Assembly: GCF_902150045.1 (NCBI RefSeq)
Contig: NZ_CABFVU010000001.1
Span: 434,001 to 498,000 of the forward strand
Source of the DNA: Chitinophaga polysaccharea
Lineage (GTDB): Bacteria; Bacteroidota; Bacteroidia; Chitinophagales; Chitinophagaceae
Direction: 5' to 3'
Length of the DNA: 64,000 bases
The position numbers were made by a program, and so were the translations under genes. Under the pieces are notes generated by a model, which was given only the letters and a program-made list of their open reading frames with translations, did no database searches and was not told where the DNA came from. This document shows positions 53,354 through 63,198 of this stretch, in pieces; within the stretch, counting starts at the first letter, position 1, and every line of letters starts with the position of its first letter.

Positions 53354-53543
53354 GCCACAAAAATTGATAAAATAAAATTACCTGCGTGTTAAATTAACAT
53401 GAAATATATAGAAATTGATCCTGGTTGATTGTCAGGATAACACCTGATCAGGCCTCTCCTACTCCGACAAAATACTCTTTTTTTTAAAAAGTGTGTGTGT
53501 TGGAAAAAATATTTGTCTCTATAGAGTAAATGAATCGCCTGTG

Positions 53544-54692
53544 ATGACAAAAGAAGAATACCTTGCCCTGTACGAAAGGTCCCTGAAAGGGGATTGCAGC
53601 CCTGATGAACTGGCCAGGCTGCAGCAGTATGAGGACGACTTTTGTTTTTCCGACGATGCTGAAACCGACGAAGCAATACAGGAAAAAATATACAACCGGC
53701 TTTCTGAAAGTATTTCACAGGAAGAAAAAGCGAAAAGGCTGTTCCCATGGAAAGCAGTAGCGGCAGCGGCAGCAATACTGCTTATAATGGCATCCGGGCT
53801 CCTGTACCTGAATAACCGGCTATCCCATAGAAATAACCCCGTGGCAGCGGCTTCCAGGGATACCCAACCTTTGCAACACGACATTGCCCCCGGTGGCAAC
53901 AGGGCTGTGCTTATACTTGACGATGGTTCCAAAGTGGACCTCAACAAGGCCACGGAAGGAAAGATAGCTGCGCAGGGCAATACAACAGTGAACAAATCCG
54001 GCAACGGGCAGCTGGTATACCAGCTGGCAGATCAAACACAGGCATCTTCCATAACAGTATTTAATACCCTGGCTATTCCACGGGGCGGGCAATACAATCT
54101 CATGTTACCCGATGGCAGCAGGATATGGCTGAATGCCGCAAGCAGGTTGCGTTTCCCGACCCAGTTCACGGGCAGCGAAAGAATAGTGGAACTGGAAGGG
54201 GAAGCCTATTTCGAAATAGCGCACAACCAGCAGCAACCTTTTATTGTGAAGGTAAAAGGGATGCAGGTAGAAGTACTGGGTACACAGTTTAACGTGATGG
54301 CCTATGAAGATGAGGCCAGCATCAACACTACATTGCTGGAAGGAAAAGTAAAACTGCGAAACGACCACGCAGGAGAAGTAATACTAAAACCCGGCCAGGA
54401 AGGCGTATTCACCGGCAACAAAAGCTTTAAGGTGAACAAGGCAGATATAGAACAGGCTATGTCATGGAAGAATGGTTATTTTGTTTTTAATGATGAGGAC
54501 CTTACCTCCATCATGCGTAAAATTTGCCGTTGGTATAACGTGGATATACAATATAGCAGTGGTACAAAGAAATTATCTTTTGTGGGTAGTATCTCCCGCT
54601 TCAAAAATGTTACAGAGGTATTAAATATGCTGGCACTAACAGGAACAGTACAATTTAAAGTAGAAGCAGAAAAAATAACTGTCATTCAGTAA
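53544..54692 (+). CDS. FecR-type anti-sigma factor (locus 4)
   Basis: 382 residues from the ATG at 53544 (TKEEYLALYERSLKGDCSPD); an upstream in-frame ATG at 53493 lies in the promoter region and is less likely. Cytoplasmic sigma-binding segment about 1-70; membrane helix about 72-92 (AVAAAAAILLIMASGLLYL); FecR domain about 175-275 (DGSRIWLNAASRLRFPTQF and GEAYFEIAHNQQQPF); C-terminal DUF4974 domain about 310-382 (YFVFNDEDLTSIMRKICRWY). It partners the divergent sigma factor and the STN receptor 56 bases downstream. Confidence 0.9.
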   Translation: MTKEEYLALYERSLKGDCSPDELARLQQYEDDFCFSDDAETDEAIQEKIYNRLSESISQEEKAKRLFPWKAVAAAAAILLIMASGLLYLNNRLSHRNNPVAAASRDTQPLQHDIAPGGNRAVLILDDGSKVDLNKATEGKIAAQGNTTVNKSGNGQLVYQLADQTQASSITVFNTLAIPRGGQYNLMLPDGSRIWLNAASRLRFPTQFTGSERIVELEGEAYFEIAHNQQQPFIVKVKGMQVEVLGTQFNVMAYEDEASINTTLLEGKVKLRNDHAGEVILKPGQEGVFTGNKSFKVNKADIEQAMSWKNGYFVFNDEDLTSIMRKICRWYNVDIQYSSGTKKLSFVGSISRFKNVTEVLNMLALTGTVQFKVEAEKITVIQ

Positions 54693-54747
54693 CCTATCGT
54701 CCACAACATATCGGCCAGGTCAATAATTCGTAAACTAAACTTTATTT

Positions 54748-57700
54748 ATGAAGCGTAATGCTCATGCCTTGAAAAAGGCAGGTGAACTTTCATGGGAAGC
54801 ACTCAGGCTTATTAAGCTATCCCTCTTCCTGATCATTTTTCTTTCCCTGCAGGTAAGCGCAGTTACCTATGCGCAAAGAGTTACTCTTTCTGAAAAACAA
54901 GCACCGTTAAGGGAAGTTTTTAAAGAGATAAAAAAGCAAACCGGTTACAATTTTCTTTTGAACTCGGAGATGCTGGCGGAGGCCCGCCCGGTAACCTTCA
55001 CCCTGGTGAACGCCACGGTGGAAGAAGCGCTGAACAAGTGCTTTGAAGGACAACCTTTCACATACATCATCAACAAAAATACCATTGTTGTAAAAAGACA
55101 AACAGTAGTTACTACACCGGCAGAAGAAATAACCGGTATTGTTACAGATGAAAAAGGTAATCCTGTGCCCGGTGCCAGGATACTGAATCTCAGCAGCAAC
55201 AAAGGCACTATTACCAACGACAAAGGCGAATTTAAAATTGCCGTGAACACAGGCGAAAAACTGTCTGTAAAAATGCTGGGATATGAAGAAACCATCATTA
55301 CCGCAGGGCCTAAACAAGATTACAACATACATCTGAAAACTTCCACAGTAGGCCTGGACGCAGTAGTGGTGGTAGGTTATGGCACCCAGAAAAAAGCCAA
55401 TCTTACCGGTGCGGTAAGCATGGTGAGCAGTGAAGATTTCAAAGGCCGCCCTGCTACTTCCGCTGTTGCAGCCCTACAGGGGCAGATGGCCGGTGTTACC
55501 GTTGTGAATGCCACTGCCATCCCCGGAGGCTCGGATGCAAACACGATCCGCATCCGTGGCATCGGTACGCTTAATGATGCAGGTCCGCTGGTGGTAGTAG
55601 ATGGTATTCCCGGTGGCAATCTTAATATCCTCAACCAGGACGATATCGAAAACATATCTGTACTTAAAGATGCGGCCTCTTCTTCTATTTACGGGGTACG
55701 TGGCGCCAATGGTGTTATTCTCGTTACGACCAAAAAAGGTAAAAGCGGCAAGCCTTCTTTAACTTATACCAACTACTTTGGTGTACAAACACCTACTGCA
55801 TTACCTACTTTTCTGGGCTCGGTGGATTATATGACGCTGCTGAACGAAGCAAAGGTAAATGCAGGTAACAACCCTACTTATACCCAGGAACAAATTGACA
55901 TTGCAAAAAACGGCAGCGACCCGAATTACTATGCTAATACCAACTGGTTGAAAGAAATTTACAAATCATCGGCGCCGCAACAAAGTCATACGCTGAATCT
56001 TTCCGGGGGCGCCAATAATATCAACTATTACCTCTCGTACGGCTTCCTGAAACAAGGCGGGCTTATTACCGGTGATAACTATAATTCCAAAAGACATAAT
56101 GTACGTTTACGCCTGAACACTACGCTGTTCGACATCCTGCAACTGGATGCCAACCTGGGATATATAGACAGGAACCAGACCGGGTCCAGTCTTGATGTAA
56201 GCGGCTCCGGCGGCCCTATTCAATCGGCCCACCAGATCTCCCCGCTGGTGCCGGTAAGATTCACTACCGGCGGCTGGGGATATCTTGGCGGCCAGCAGAA
56301 TCCCGTGGCCGTTGTAACAGACGGCGGTACCAACGATTTCTCTTCACAGGAGATCACCGGTAATATCCAGGCTACGTTGAATATTACAAAAGACTTCCGC
56401 TTAAAAGGACAATATGGCCTGGTGAAAAGCAATTCTTTCAGACAGATCTTCACCAAAACCATCAACTACTATAGCCCGGATGATAACTCGCTGATCTACC
56501 AGACCAACAACCCGAACAAGATCGATAACCGCGATTACACTGCCCTGTACCAGACGGTGATCGGGATGGCGGAATATGAAAAGACGTTTGCCGGGAAACA
56601 TTATGTGAAAGCGCTGGCCGCAGCTTCTTCAGAAGAAACAGTGAGCCGCAATTTCACTGCCAGCAGAACCAATTTGCCCACACAGGATATCGGCAGCATC
56701 AACCTCGGAACGCTGAACCAGCTGAATGGCTCAGATGCGGGGCAGAATGCGCTGCAATCCATATTTGGCCGTGTAAATTATGGCTACAGCGATAAGTACC
56801 TGCTGGAAGGTAATTTCCGTTATGACGGATCCACACGCTTTGCCGCAGATCTCCGCTGGAACTGGTTCTTCTCCGGATCAGCAGGATGGGTGTTCAGTAA
56901 AGAGCCTTTCTTCAGATCACTGGAACACATCATCAACTTTGGTAAGATCAGGGCCTCTTATGGTACGCAGGGGAACGATAAAGTACAGGACGATTTTGGA
57001 TACCTTTCCTCCATCAGCTCTGTATCCACTATGCCTATTGGCAATGTGCTGACCGTTGGTTACCGCCAGACCGGTATTCCTAACCCGCTGCTCACCTGGG
57101 AATCTATGATCAAACAGGATATCGGGTTAGATCTTACTTTTCTTAACAACCGTTTAAATGTAACAGCAGATTATTACATCAACAACACCAATGATATTTT
57201 GCTGCGGGTACCGTTGCCGGACGTACTTGGTATGAGCGGTAACTATCCTTATCAGAACGCGGGGAAAGTGCGTAACAAAGGATGGGAGCTGATGATAGGC
57301 TGGCAGGACAAGATCGGTGATATCAGCTATGGTGTAAACGCCAACCTCTCAGATGTAAAGAATGAAGTGATGAGCCTGGGCAATGCACCGGCTACCATTG
57401 CCGATCAGATCAGGACCGTAGGCCAGCCCATTGATGCATTCTATGGTTTTGTGGCAGAGCGCATCTCACAGATCTCTGATTACTCCTACGACGCAGCTAC
57501 CAACAAATACACCCCACTGTTCCCTTACGACGCCAGCTACCCGATGATGCCTGGTGATATTATCTACAAAGATCTGAATGGTGATAAAAAGATCACCGCT
57601 GCAGACGACCGCCAGGTGATAGGCAGCGCCATTCCACGCTATACTTACGGCTTAAAGGGAAACATTGCCTGGAAAGGTGTTGACTTCAGCTTCTTCCTGC

Positions 57701-58110
57701 AGGGAGTAGGCAAAGCCGATGGCTGGATCACCAGCGCCGCCCGCCATGCTTTTATTAACGATGGCTCCAATCCCCAGCCCATACACCTGGACCGCTGGAC
57801 ACCGGATAATCCCAATGCCAGCTATCCGCGGCTTGCCTATGGGTACTCGTATAACCAGCGCCTGTCTACCTTCTGGCTTGAAGATGCTTCTTATCTCCGG
57901 TTAAAAAATATCCAGGTGGGATATACCCTTCCTGCAAGTCTTACTGAGAGGCTGAGAATAGAACGCCTGCGTCTTTATTTCTCTGCCGACAACCTGTTCA
58001 CCTCTACCAACTTCTTTTACGGATACGACCCCGAAACACCGGTGAGCAGCGGAGGTTTTTATCCACAGGTGAAAACATTTGTATTTGGTTTAAACATCAA
58101 TTTTAAATAA
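54748..58110 (+). CDS. STN-containing SusC/RagA TonB-dependent receptor (locus 4)
   Basis: 1120 residues. Signal region about 1-43 (SLFLIIFLSLQVSAVTYAQ); STN domain about 45-118 (PLREVFKEIKKQTGYNFLLN); carboxypeptidase-regulatory-like domain about 128-205; SusC motif VVVGYGTQKKANLTGAV (about 208-224); plug with VLKDAASSSIYGVRGANGV; and barrel to the C-terminus. It imports the locus-4 substrate and signals to the FecR encoded upstream. The SusD gene starts two bases after its stop codon. No unusual feature. Confidence 0.93.
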   Translation: MKRNAHALKKAGELSWEALRLIKLSLFLIIFLSLQVSAVTYAQRVTLSEKQAPLREVFKEIKKQTGYNFLLNSEMLAEARPVTFTLVNATVEEALNKCFEGQPFTYIINKNTIVVKRQTVVTTPAEEITGIVTDEKGNPVPGARILNLSSNKGTITNDKGEFKIAVNTGEKLSVKMLGYEETIITAGPKQDYNIHLKTSTVGLDAVVVVGYGTQKKANLTGAVSMVSSEDFKGRPATSAVAALQGQMAGVTVVNATAIPGGSDANTIRIRGIGTLNDAGPLVVVDGIPGGNLNILNQDDIENISVLKDAASSSIYGVRGANGVILVTTKKGKSGKPSLTYTNYFGVQTPTALPTFLGSVDYMTLLNEAKVNAGNNPTYTQEQIDIAKNGSDPNYYANTNWLKEIYKSSAPQQSHTLNLSGGANNINYYLSYGFLKQGGLITGDNYNSKRHNVRLRLNTTLFDILQLDANLGYIDRNQTGSSLDVSGSGGPIQSAHQISPLVPVRFTTGGWGYLGGQQNPVAVVTDGGTNDFSSQEITGNIQATLNITKDFRLKGQYGLVKSNSFRQIFTKTINYYSPDDNSLIYQTNNPNKIDNRDYTALYQTVIGMAEYEKTFAGKHYVKALAAASSEETVSRNFTASRTNLPTQDIGSINLGTLNQLNGSDAGQNALQSIFGRVNYGYSDKYLLEGNFRYDGSTRFAADLRWNWFFSGSAGWVFSKEPFFRSLEHIINFGKIRASYGTQGNDKVQDDFGYLSSISSVSTMPIGNVLTVGYRQTGIPNPLLTWESMIKQDIGLDLTFLNNRLNVTADYYINNTNDILLRVPLPDVLGMSGNYPYQNAGKVRNKGWELMIGWQDKIGDISYGVNANLSDVKNEVMSLGNAPATIADQIRTVGQPIDAFYGFVAERISQISDYSYDAATNKYTPLFPYDASYPMMPGDIIYKDLNGDKKITAADDRQVIGSAIPRYTYGLKGNIAWKGVDFSFFLQGVGKADGWITSAARHAFINDGSNPQPIHLDRWTPDNPNASYPRLAYGYSYNQRLSTFWLEDASYLRLKNIQVGYTLPASLTERLRIERLRLYFSADNLFTSTNFFYGYDPETPVSSGGFYPQVKTFVFGLNINFK

Positions 58111-58112
58111 TT

Positions 58113-59768
58113 ATGAAAAAGATATTGCTATATACCTGCGTGTTATTAGTAACATCTACCGGCTGCCGGAAAGGATTTCTTGACCGTAGCCCGCAGGATG
58201 CCATCTCTGATGAAACTTACTGGACAACTGAAGAACAGCTCACACTGGCGCTGAACGGCCTTTATGCCAACGTAAAAAATAACAATACCATCGCCATGGA
58301 CCAGATGGGCGACAACAGCATTAACTCTTCCACTACAGATACCTATCGTATTTTCGGCAGCGGCAACTTCGGTCCTGATCTGTCGGCAGTAAATGCTGAA
58401 TGGGTAAGTCAGTACAGTGGTATCCGCCAGTGCAATGTATTTCTTGCCAATTACCAGCGCGCTACCAGTGTATCACAGGAAATAAAAAACCAAATGGCCG
58501 GTGAAGCCAAAACCATCCGGGCATATATGTACATGAACCTGGTGTCCTACTTCGGCGATCTGCCGCTGGTTACCAAACCATTGAACATCGACGAGCTGTA
58601 TGGCCCGCGTAATAAACGCAAAGAGATCATCGACTTTATTTTATCTGAACTGGAAGAAGCGGCCGGCATGATGAAAAAAGAACGCCAAACCGGCCCTACC
58701 CTGGGCCGCTTCAGCAAAGGCACTGCGCTGGCCTTCAAAGCCCGTATGGCGCTGTACGATAGTCGCTGGGACGTAGCAGAAAAAGCAGCCAAAGATGTGA
58801 TGGACCTGAACGTATATTCCCTGTACAGCACCGGTAAACCCGCGCAGGATTATTACGACCTGTTCACCTACAAAGGCAAGCTCAGTGCAGGCGTAAATAA
58901 GGAAACCATTGCCGCCCGTATCAACCTTACTGATGTGAGCATGCATAATATCAGCCGTGAATCGCAGGTGCCCGACCAGGCCTCCCGTTACAACCCTACC
59001 AAAGCACTGGTAGATGCGTATCTCTGCACTGATGGTCTTACCATCGACAAATCACCGTTGTATAAGGAAGACACTTATGCTGATATTTTTGAAAACCGCG
59101 ATCCGCGTATGAAGCAAACCATCCTGGCGCCTGGCGCTGCCTGGGGTGGTAAAAAAGATGGCAACCCTGCTAATACCAACCCGGCTATTTTTACGGCGCC
59201 AAAATTTGTATCTGATAAGCTTGGATGTGTTACCATTACCGGTTACTATTATACCAAATACGTGGAAGTAAGCACTGTATCGCAGGTAAGCAAAGATCAG
59301 AACGATATTCACGTAATGCGCCTGGCCGAAGTGCTGTTAACCTATGCAGAAGCAAAGATGGAACAGGGAACACTTACACAGGCAGATATAGACATCACTA
59401 TCAATAAGCTCCGCGACAGGGTGGGCATGAGAAGGATGCTTCTCACTGAGCTGGCTGCCAATGGCCAGGACCTGCGCACAGAGATACGCAGGGAACGCAG
59501 GATTGAGCTGGCCCGCGAAGGACAACGCTGGTACGACATTATCCGCTGGAAACAAGGCAGCCTGCTGGCCGCTGATGTGAAAGGAATGAAGAAATCGCTG
59601 GCAGCAGTGCCCTCTCAGGTGAGCAACATGGCGGCCGATGCCAACGGCTACATTATTGTAATGACCGGCAGGCAGTTCGTAGATCCCAAGCATTACCTGT
59701 TCCCGGTTCCACTCACGCAGATACAACGCAATCCCGCATTAGGGCCACAGAATCCCGGTTGGGAATAA
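58113..59768 (+). CDS. SusD/RagB family lipoprotein (locus 4)
   Basis: 551 residues; lipobox Cys18 in TSTGCRKGFLDRSPQDA. AGEAKTIRAYMYMNLVSYFG and the C-terminal RRERRIELAREGQRWYDIIR mark the SusD family, and HYLFPVPLTQIQRNPALGPQ ends the protein. It is the surface lid of the receptor encoded just upstream (two-base gap). The EEP enzyme gene begins 21 bases after its stop, indicating one transcript. Confidence 0.93.
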   Translation: MKKILLYTCVLLVTSTGCRKGFLDRSPQDAISDETYWTTEEQLTLALNGLYANVKNNNTIAMDQMGDNSINSSTTDTYRIFGSGNFGPDLSAVNAEWVSQYSGIRQCNVFLANYQRATSVSQEIKNQMAGEAKTIRAYMYMNLVSYFGDLPLVTKPLNIDELYGPRNKRKEIIDFILSELEEAAGMMKKERQTGPTLGRFSKGTALAFKARMALYDSRWDVAEKAAKDVMDLNVYSLYSTGKPAQDYYDLFTYKGKLSAGVNKETIAARINLTDVSMHNISRESQVPDQASRYNPTKALVDAYLCTDGLTIDKSPLYKEDTYADIFENRDPRMKQTILAPGAAWGGKKDGNPANTNPAIFTAPKFVSDKLGCVTITGYYYTKYVEVSTVSQVSKDQNDIHVMRLAEVLLTYAEAKMEQGTLTQADIDITINKLRDRVGMRRMLLTELAANGQDLRTEIRRERRIELAREGQRWYDIIRWKQGSLLAADVKGMKKSLAAVPSQVSNMAADANGYIIVMTGRQFVDPKHYLFPVPLTQIQRNPALGPQNPGWE

Positions 59769-59788
59769 ATCTTACAAAAGACAAATAC

Positions 59789-60577
59789 ATGAAATCATCT
59801 CTTAAAATATTATCTGCGCTCCTGCTCTGCACCTGTTCTTACAAAGCAGCAGCCAGCGATACACTGCGTATCATGACCTACAATATTCATCACTGTAATC
59901 CTCCTACAAAGAGCAAAACAGGCGAGATTGATGTAGATGCCATTGCCCGCGTGATCAACAGCCGCCAACCCGACCTGGTAGCATTACAGGAAGTGGATGT
60001 AAACACCAAACGCTCCGGCGGTATTGACCAGGCAGCACAACTGGCTGCAAAAACAGGCATGCACGCTTATTTCGGGAAAGCCATTGATCATGATGGCGGC
60101 GGATATGGCGTGGCTATTTTGTCGAAGTTCCCATTAACGGATACACAAACCATACACCTGCCGGAAACGGCGAATCCCGGCAGTGAAGACCGTGTGGTGG
60201 CAATGGCGCGCATCGACTTCCGCAACGGTAAAAAATTCATTTTTGCCTGTACGCATATGGACGTAAGCAATGCAGCCGTGAGAGATGAACAGGCCAGCGA
60301 AATCAATAAAATCGCAGCAACCAGCCGTATTCCCTTCATTCTTGCCGGTGACCTTAACTGCAAACCGGAAAGCGATTCTTACCAGATCCTGATGAAAAAA
60401 TTTACGCCTTCCTGTACTGATTGTGGATTCACCATCCCGGTAAACAATCCCAACAGGGTAATTGACCACATTATGTGGACAAATGCCACAGGATTTAAAG
60501 TGCAGCGCAGTGAAGTGATAAATGAGCCGTATCCATCGGATCATTTGCCGGTAGTGGCGGAAATTGTTATAAAATAA
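59789..60577 (+). CDS. Exported endonuclease/exonuclease/phosphatase (EEP) family hydrolase
   Basis: 262 residues from the ATG at 59789 (KSSLKILSALLLCTCSYKAA signal, possibly lipidated at the Cys of LLCTCS); the upstream ATG at 59759 lies inside the SusD gene. The EEP metal-dependent active site is complete: MTYNIHHCNP, ALQEVD, THMDVS, AGDLNCKPES, IDHIMW and SDHLPVVAE. Family members hydrolyse phosphodiester or phosphomonoester bonds in nucleic acids, inositol lipids or sphingolipids. As the only enzyme of locus 4, it suggests a phosphorylated substrate outside the cytoplasm. The exact bond cleaved is unknown. Confidence 0.85.
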   Translation: MKSSLKILSALLLCTCSYKAAASDTLRIMTYNIHHCNPPTKSKTGEIDVDAIARVINSRQPDLVALQEVDVNTKRSGGIDQAAQLAAKTGMHAYFGKAIDHDGGGYGVAILSKFPLTDTQTIHLPETANPGSEDRVVAMARIDFRNGKKFIFACTHMDVSNAAVRDEQASEINKIAATSRIPFILAGDLNCKPESDSYQILMKKFTPSCTDCGFTIPVNNPNRVIDHIMWTNATGFKVQRSEVINEPYPSDHLPVVAEIVIK

Positions 60578-60583
60578 CGAAGG

Positions 60584-60613
60584 AGCCGCATAAGTTCCCG
60601 GACTTATGCGGCT
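60584..60613. terminator. Bidirectional terminator between EEP and DUF72 genes
   Basis: AGCCGCATAAGT (60584-60595) pairs perfectly with ACTTATGCGGCT (60602-60613) around a 6-base loop. A T run follows on the plus strand. The hairpin overlaps the end of the DUF72 gene and serves the two convergent transcripts. Confidence 0.9.
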
Positions 60614-61374
60614 TTTATATTTCCGAGCATTTCATTCAGTGTTGCCAGGTTTTTCAGCGCATCGCCAATAGTGTTGTTGAAATACACATACACCTCCTTT
60701 CCTTCCTTTAACCAGGCGCGTATCTGCTTTGCGTGATGTACCAGTTGTTCATCAGTATATCCTCCCTTATAGTCCCCAGCGGGACCATGAAAACGCAGGT
60801 ATACAAAACCTGCCTGCCGGTTCAGCCGTTCGTTCCGCGATTTTGGAATATCATGCAATACGATACTGCACGCATATTCATCTGCCAGTTCAAACACCTC
60901 CCCTATATACCAGGAGCTATGCCTGAATTCCAATGCCACCTTCCAGTCGTTGCCAGGATTGGCTCCCTGTACGATATTCAACAGCTGCTCCACCTGGCCA
61001 TATTGCTCCACGGTGATACCTGGAGGAAACTGTATCAGCAGGCTGCCCTTTTTAGCGCCTGCCTGGCTGATCACTTCCATAAAATGCAGCACATCGGCTT
61101 CCCGGAAAGCCAGCTTTTTTACATGGGTAATTTCACGCCATAACTTAAAAGTGAATGTAAAACCGGCCGGTACTGATTCCGACCACTTCTTCACTGTTGC
61201 CGCTTGTGGTACCTTATAGAAGGAGCTGTTGATCTCAATACTGTTAAACAGGGAGGCATAATAGGTAAGCCGGCTTTTATCCCGGAAAGCCGGGGGGTAT
61301 GACTGCTTGTTGGGCACGGGCAGCACGAGCCCGCTTGTACCTGATCTGTAAAGGCCTTTATCCCTGTTTGTCAT
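60604..61374 (-). CDS. DUF72 domain protein
   Basis: 256 residues from the preferred ATG at 61374 (TNRDKGLYRSGTSGLVLP); the longer frame to 61458 adds a segment without family similarity. DUF72 features: SGTSG near the start, LTYYASLFNSIEINSSFYKV (about 39-58), FTFKLWREITHVKKL, WYIGEVFELADEY, YLRFHGPAGDYKGGY and VYVYFNNTIGDALKNL. The fold is a TIM barrel of unknown biochemical role, related by structure to AP-endonuclease-like barrels. It is the end of the minus-strand gene group. Confidence 0.87.
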   Translation of the reverse strand: MTNRDKGLYRSGTSGLVLPVPNKQSYPPAFRDKSRLTYYASLFNSIEINSSFYKVPQAATVKKWSESVPAGFTFTFKLWREITHVKKLAFREADVLHFMEVISQAGAKKGSLLIQFPPGITVEQYGQVEQLLNIVQGANPGNDWKVALEFRHSSWYIGEVFELADEYACSIVLHDIPKSRNERLNRQAGFVYLRFHGPAGDYKGGYTDEQLVHHAKQIRAWLKEGKEVYVYFNNTIGDALKNLATLNEMLGNIKAA

Positions 61375-61493
61375 AGTTAACGTTTGCGGAAATGTTATGC
61401 AAAAATCTGACCAGGGCAAGTTCCCAGGGGCGAGGAACAAAATTTGCGACATGAGCAATATATCTTCATCTCAAAAATTGCTATACCCCACCA

Positions 61494-62345
61494 TTACTTC
61501 ATATTTTCCGTGCTCCGGAACTCAGTGATATTGCTCCCTGTATGTTGCTTGAAAAAACGGCTGAAATGCGCTGGGCTCTCAAATCCCAACTCGTAGGCAA
61601 TTTCCTTGGAAGACCTGTCTGTATAATGGAGATAACGTTTTACTTCCAGGATGATCCGGTTCCGTATCAATACCGAAGGTGCAGGTTGTTTCAGCAAGGC
61701 AAACACATTGCTCAGTGTTTTAGGTGACTTGTTCAATGCGGAGGCATAGAACTTAACTTCGTGTTCCTGTTTGAAATTGGCTTCCAGCAAAAGAGAGAAC
61801 TTTCTTACAATGTCCATTTTCTCATCGGGGAATAAACCGTAGCTCTCGTTCTGCTGCTTTGCTATCCGGGTTATTTTAATGATGACCCTTTTTAACAGTG
61901 TACGTAACATTTCTCCCTGAAAATTATCCCTTACCTGTAGCTCCCGGGAGAAAACTTTTTCCAGGTGCATCATTTCCGCGATCTCTTCTTCATCCAGCCT
62001 GATAAACATCGGGTGCTGGATACCATAGAAGAGGAACCCCACACATCCTACTTCCGCATCATGATCAACGATACAGTAAAACTCACGGTTAAACTGCCAT
62101 GCTACCAGTTCTTCCGGGCGCTCAAAAGTGAAATGCTGATTAGAAACCAGGGGCAATATACAAGCCCCTGGCATAGTGTAGGTAATTTCGTCGATAACCA
62201 CCTTTTGGGCCACCCCGCCATTGTACACGAACGTATTGATAGGGTATGGCGCCGGGTTGCACAGTCCCTTGCCTGCCAGCAATTTGCTATTGGCATGCAT
62301 AATAAAACGTGCTGTGGTTGTTTTCTCGTTATATTCCCTGATCAT
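61494..62345 (-). CDS. AraC family transcriptional regulator
   Basis: 283 residues. The N-terminal sensor (about 1-150) has a weak cupin-like pattern (QKVVIDEITYTMPGACILPL). The C-terminal HTH pair (about 185-280) includes EVKFYASALNKSPKTLSNVF and SSKEIAYELGFESPAHFSRF followed by FKQHTGSNITEFR. It lies between the DUF72 and peroxiredoxin-like genes on the same strand; the peroxiredoxin-like gene is only about 90 bases upstream. Its ligand and targets are not shown. Confidence 0.88.
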   Translation of the reverse strand: MIREYNEKTTTARFIMHANSKLLAGKGLCNPAPYPINTFVYNGGVAQKVVIDEITYTMPGACILPLVSNQHFTFERPEELVAWQFNREFYCIVDHDAEVGCVGFLFYGIQHPMFIRLDEEEIAEMMHLEKVFSRELQVRDNFQGEMLRTLLKRVIIKITRIAKQQNESYGLFPDEKMDIVRKFSLLLEANFKQEHEVKFYASALNKSPKTLSNVFALLKQPAPSVLIRNRIILEVKRYLHYTDRSSKEIAYELGFESPAHFSRFFKQHTGSNITEFRSTENMK

Positions 62346-62436
62346 TGCTAATCTGTTATAAAAACACCCCTCCCGGTTTCAAATGTATCAAAAAAAATAA
62401 AGCTCCATTATTTTCCCGGCCGCAAGCGATACTATG

Positions 62437-63129
62437 TTACAATTCCTTATAAATTTGCTCAGCCACTACTTTCAGCAGTTCCGGGTTAAGACGTTGCTTA
62501 AAATCCGGGTTGATATACTCAAAATGTATTACTCCCTTTCTATCCAGGATAAATACAGAAGGCACCGGGAGAAGAAGATCTGTATCCATTCCTCCTGTAG
62601 TTTTAGGCAGCATTTCCCAATAGGCCTTAGGAGCTTTATAGGCAAGACCAAACAGTTTGGATGCCTTCATATCTGCATCCGACAGCAATGTATAACTCAA
62701 TTGTTGTTTCATTGCCGCCTGCTTTAATCCTTCCGGTTTGTCTGTGCTTACTGCAATCAGCTGATACCCGCTTTTCTCAAGTACGGGCACTATCTCCTGC
62801 AAGCCCGACAGTTGCCTGGAACAGAAAGGGCACCAGCCTCCCCTGTAAAAAATAAGGATAGTAGGCTTATTTGCCACTGCTTTGTTCAGGTCAAATTCTT
62901 TCCCTGACGCATCTTTAAGCATTACCATGGGAATAGATTCCCCATTCAGCAAAGGACTGATATCTTCCGGTTGCTGCGGTATAGCATAACTGGTATTTTC
63001 AACTGGTATTAATGCTGTTTTACGCTCCATTTGCTGCCCCCATGCTGTTGCTGCCGATAGTGACAACAACATACCCATAGAAACAGAGATCAACATTCCA
63101 TTGCGGCCAATCATTTTACCTGCTTTCAT
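62437..63129 (-). CDS. Exported peroxiredoxin-like (AhpC/TSA, thioredoxin-fold) protein
   Basis: 230 residues. A signal segment (about 12-31, LISVSMGMLLSLSAATAWGQ) precedes a thioredoxin fold with the active site FYRGGWCPFCSRQL (CPFC at about 107-110), preceded by ASGKEFDLNKAVANKPTILI. VIAVSTDKPEG-like IAVSTDKPEGLKQA and PSVFILDRKGVIHFEY are typical of the AhpC/TSA group. Two active-site cysteines suggest a thiol reductase or peroxidase role in the periplasm. It lies 70 bases from the spondin-domain gene on the same strand and may share its transcript. Confidence 0.85.
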   Translation of the reverse strand: MKAGKMIGRNGMLISVSMGMLLSLSAATAWGQQMERKTALIPVENTSYAIPQQPEDISPLLNGESIPMVMLKDASGKEFDLNKAVANKPTILIFYRGGWCPFCSRQLSGLQEIVPVLEKSGYQLIAVSTDKPEGLKQAAMKQQLSYTLLSDADMKASKLFGLAYKAPKAYWEMLPKTTGGMDTDLLLPVPSVFILDRKGVIHFEYINPDFKQRLNPELLKVVAEQIYKEL

Positions 63130-63198
63130 TATTTCTTTTCTTTACTGTTAATAAAACTTACTACGCCAATTCCTTTGCCGGCGGAAATATTTAAGGGA

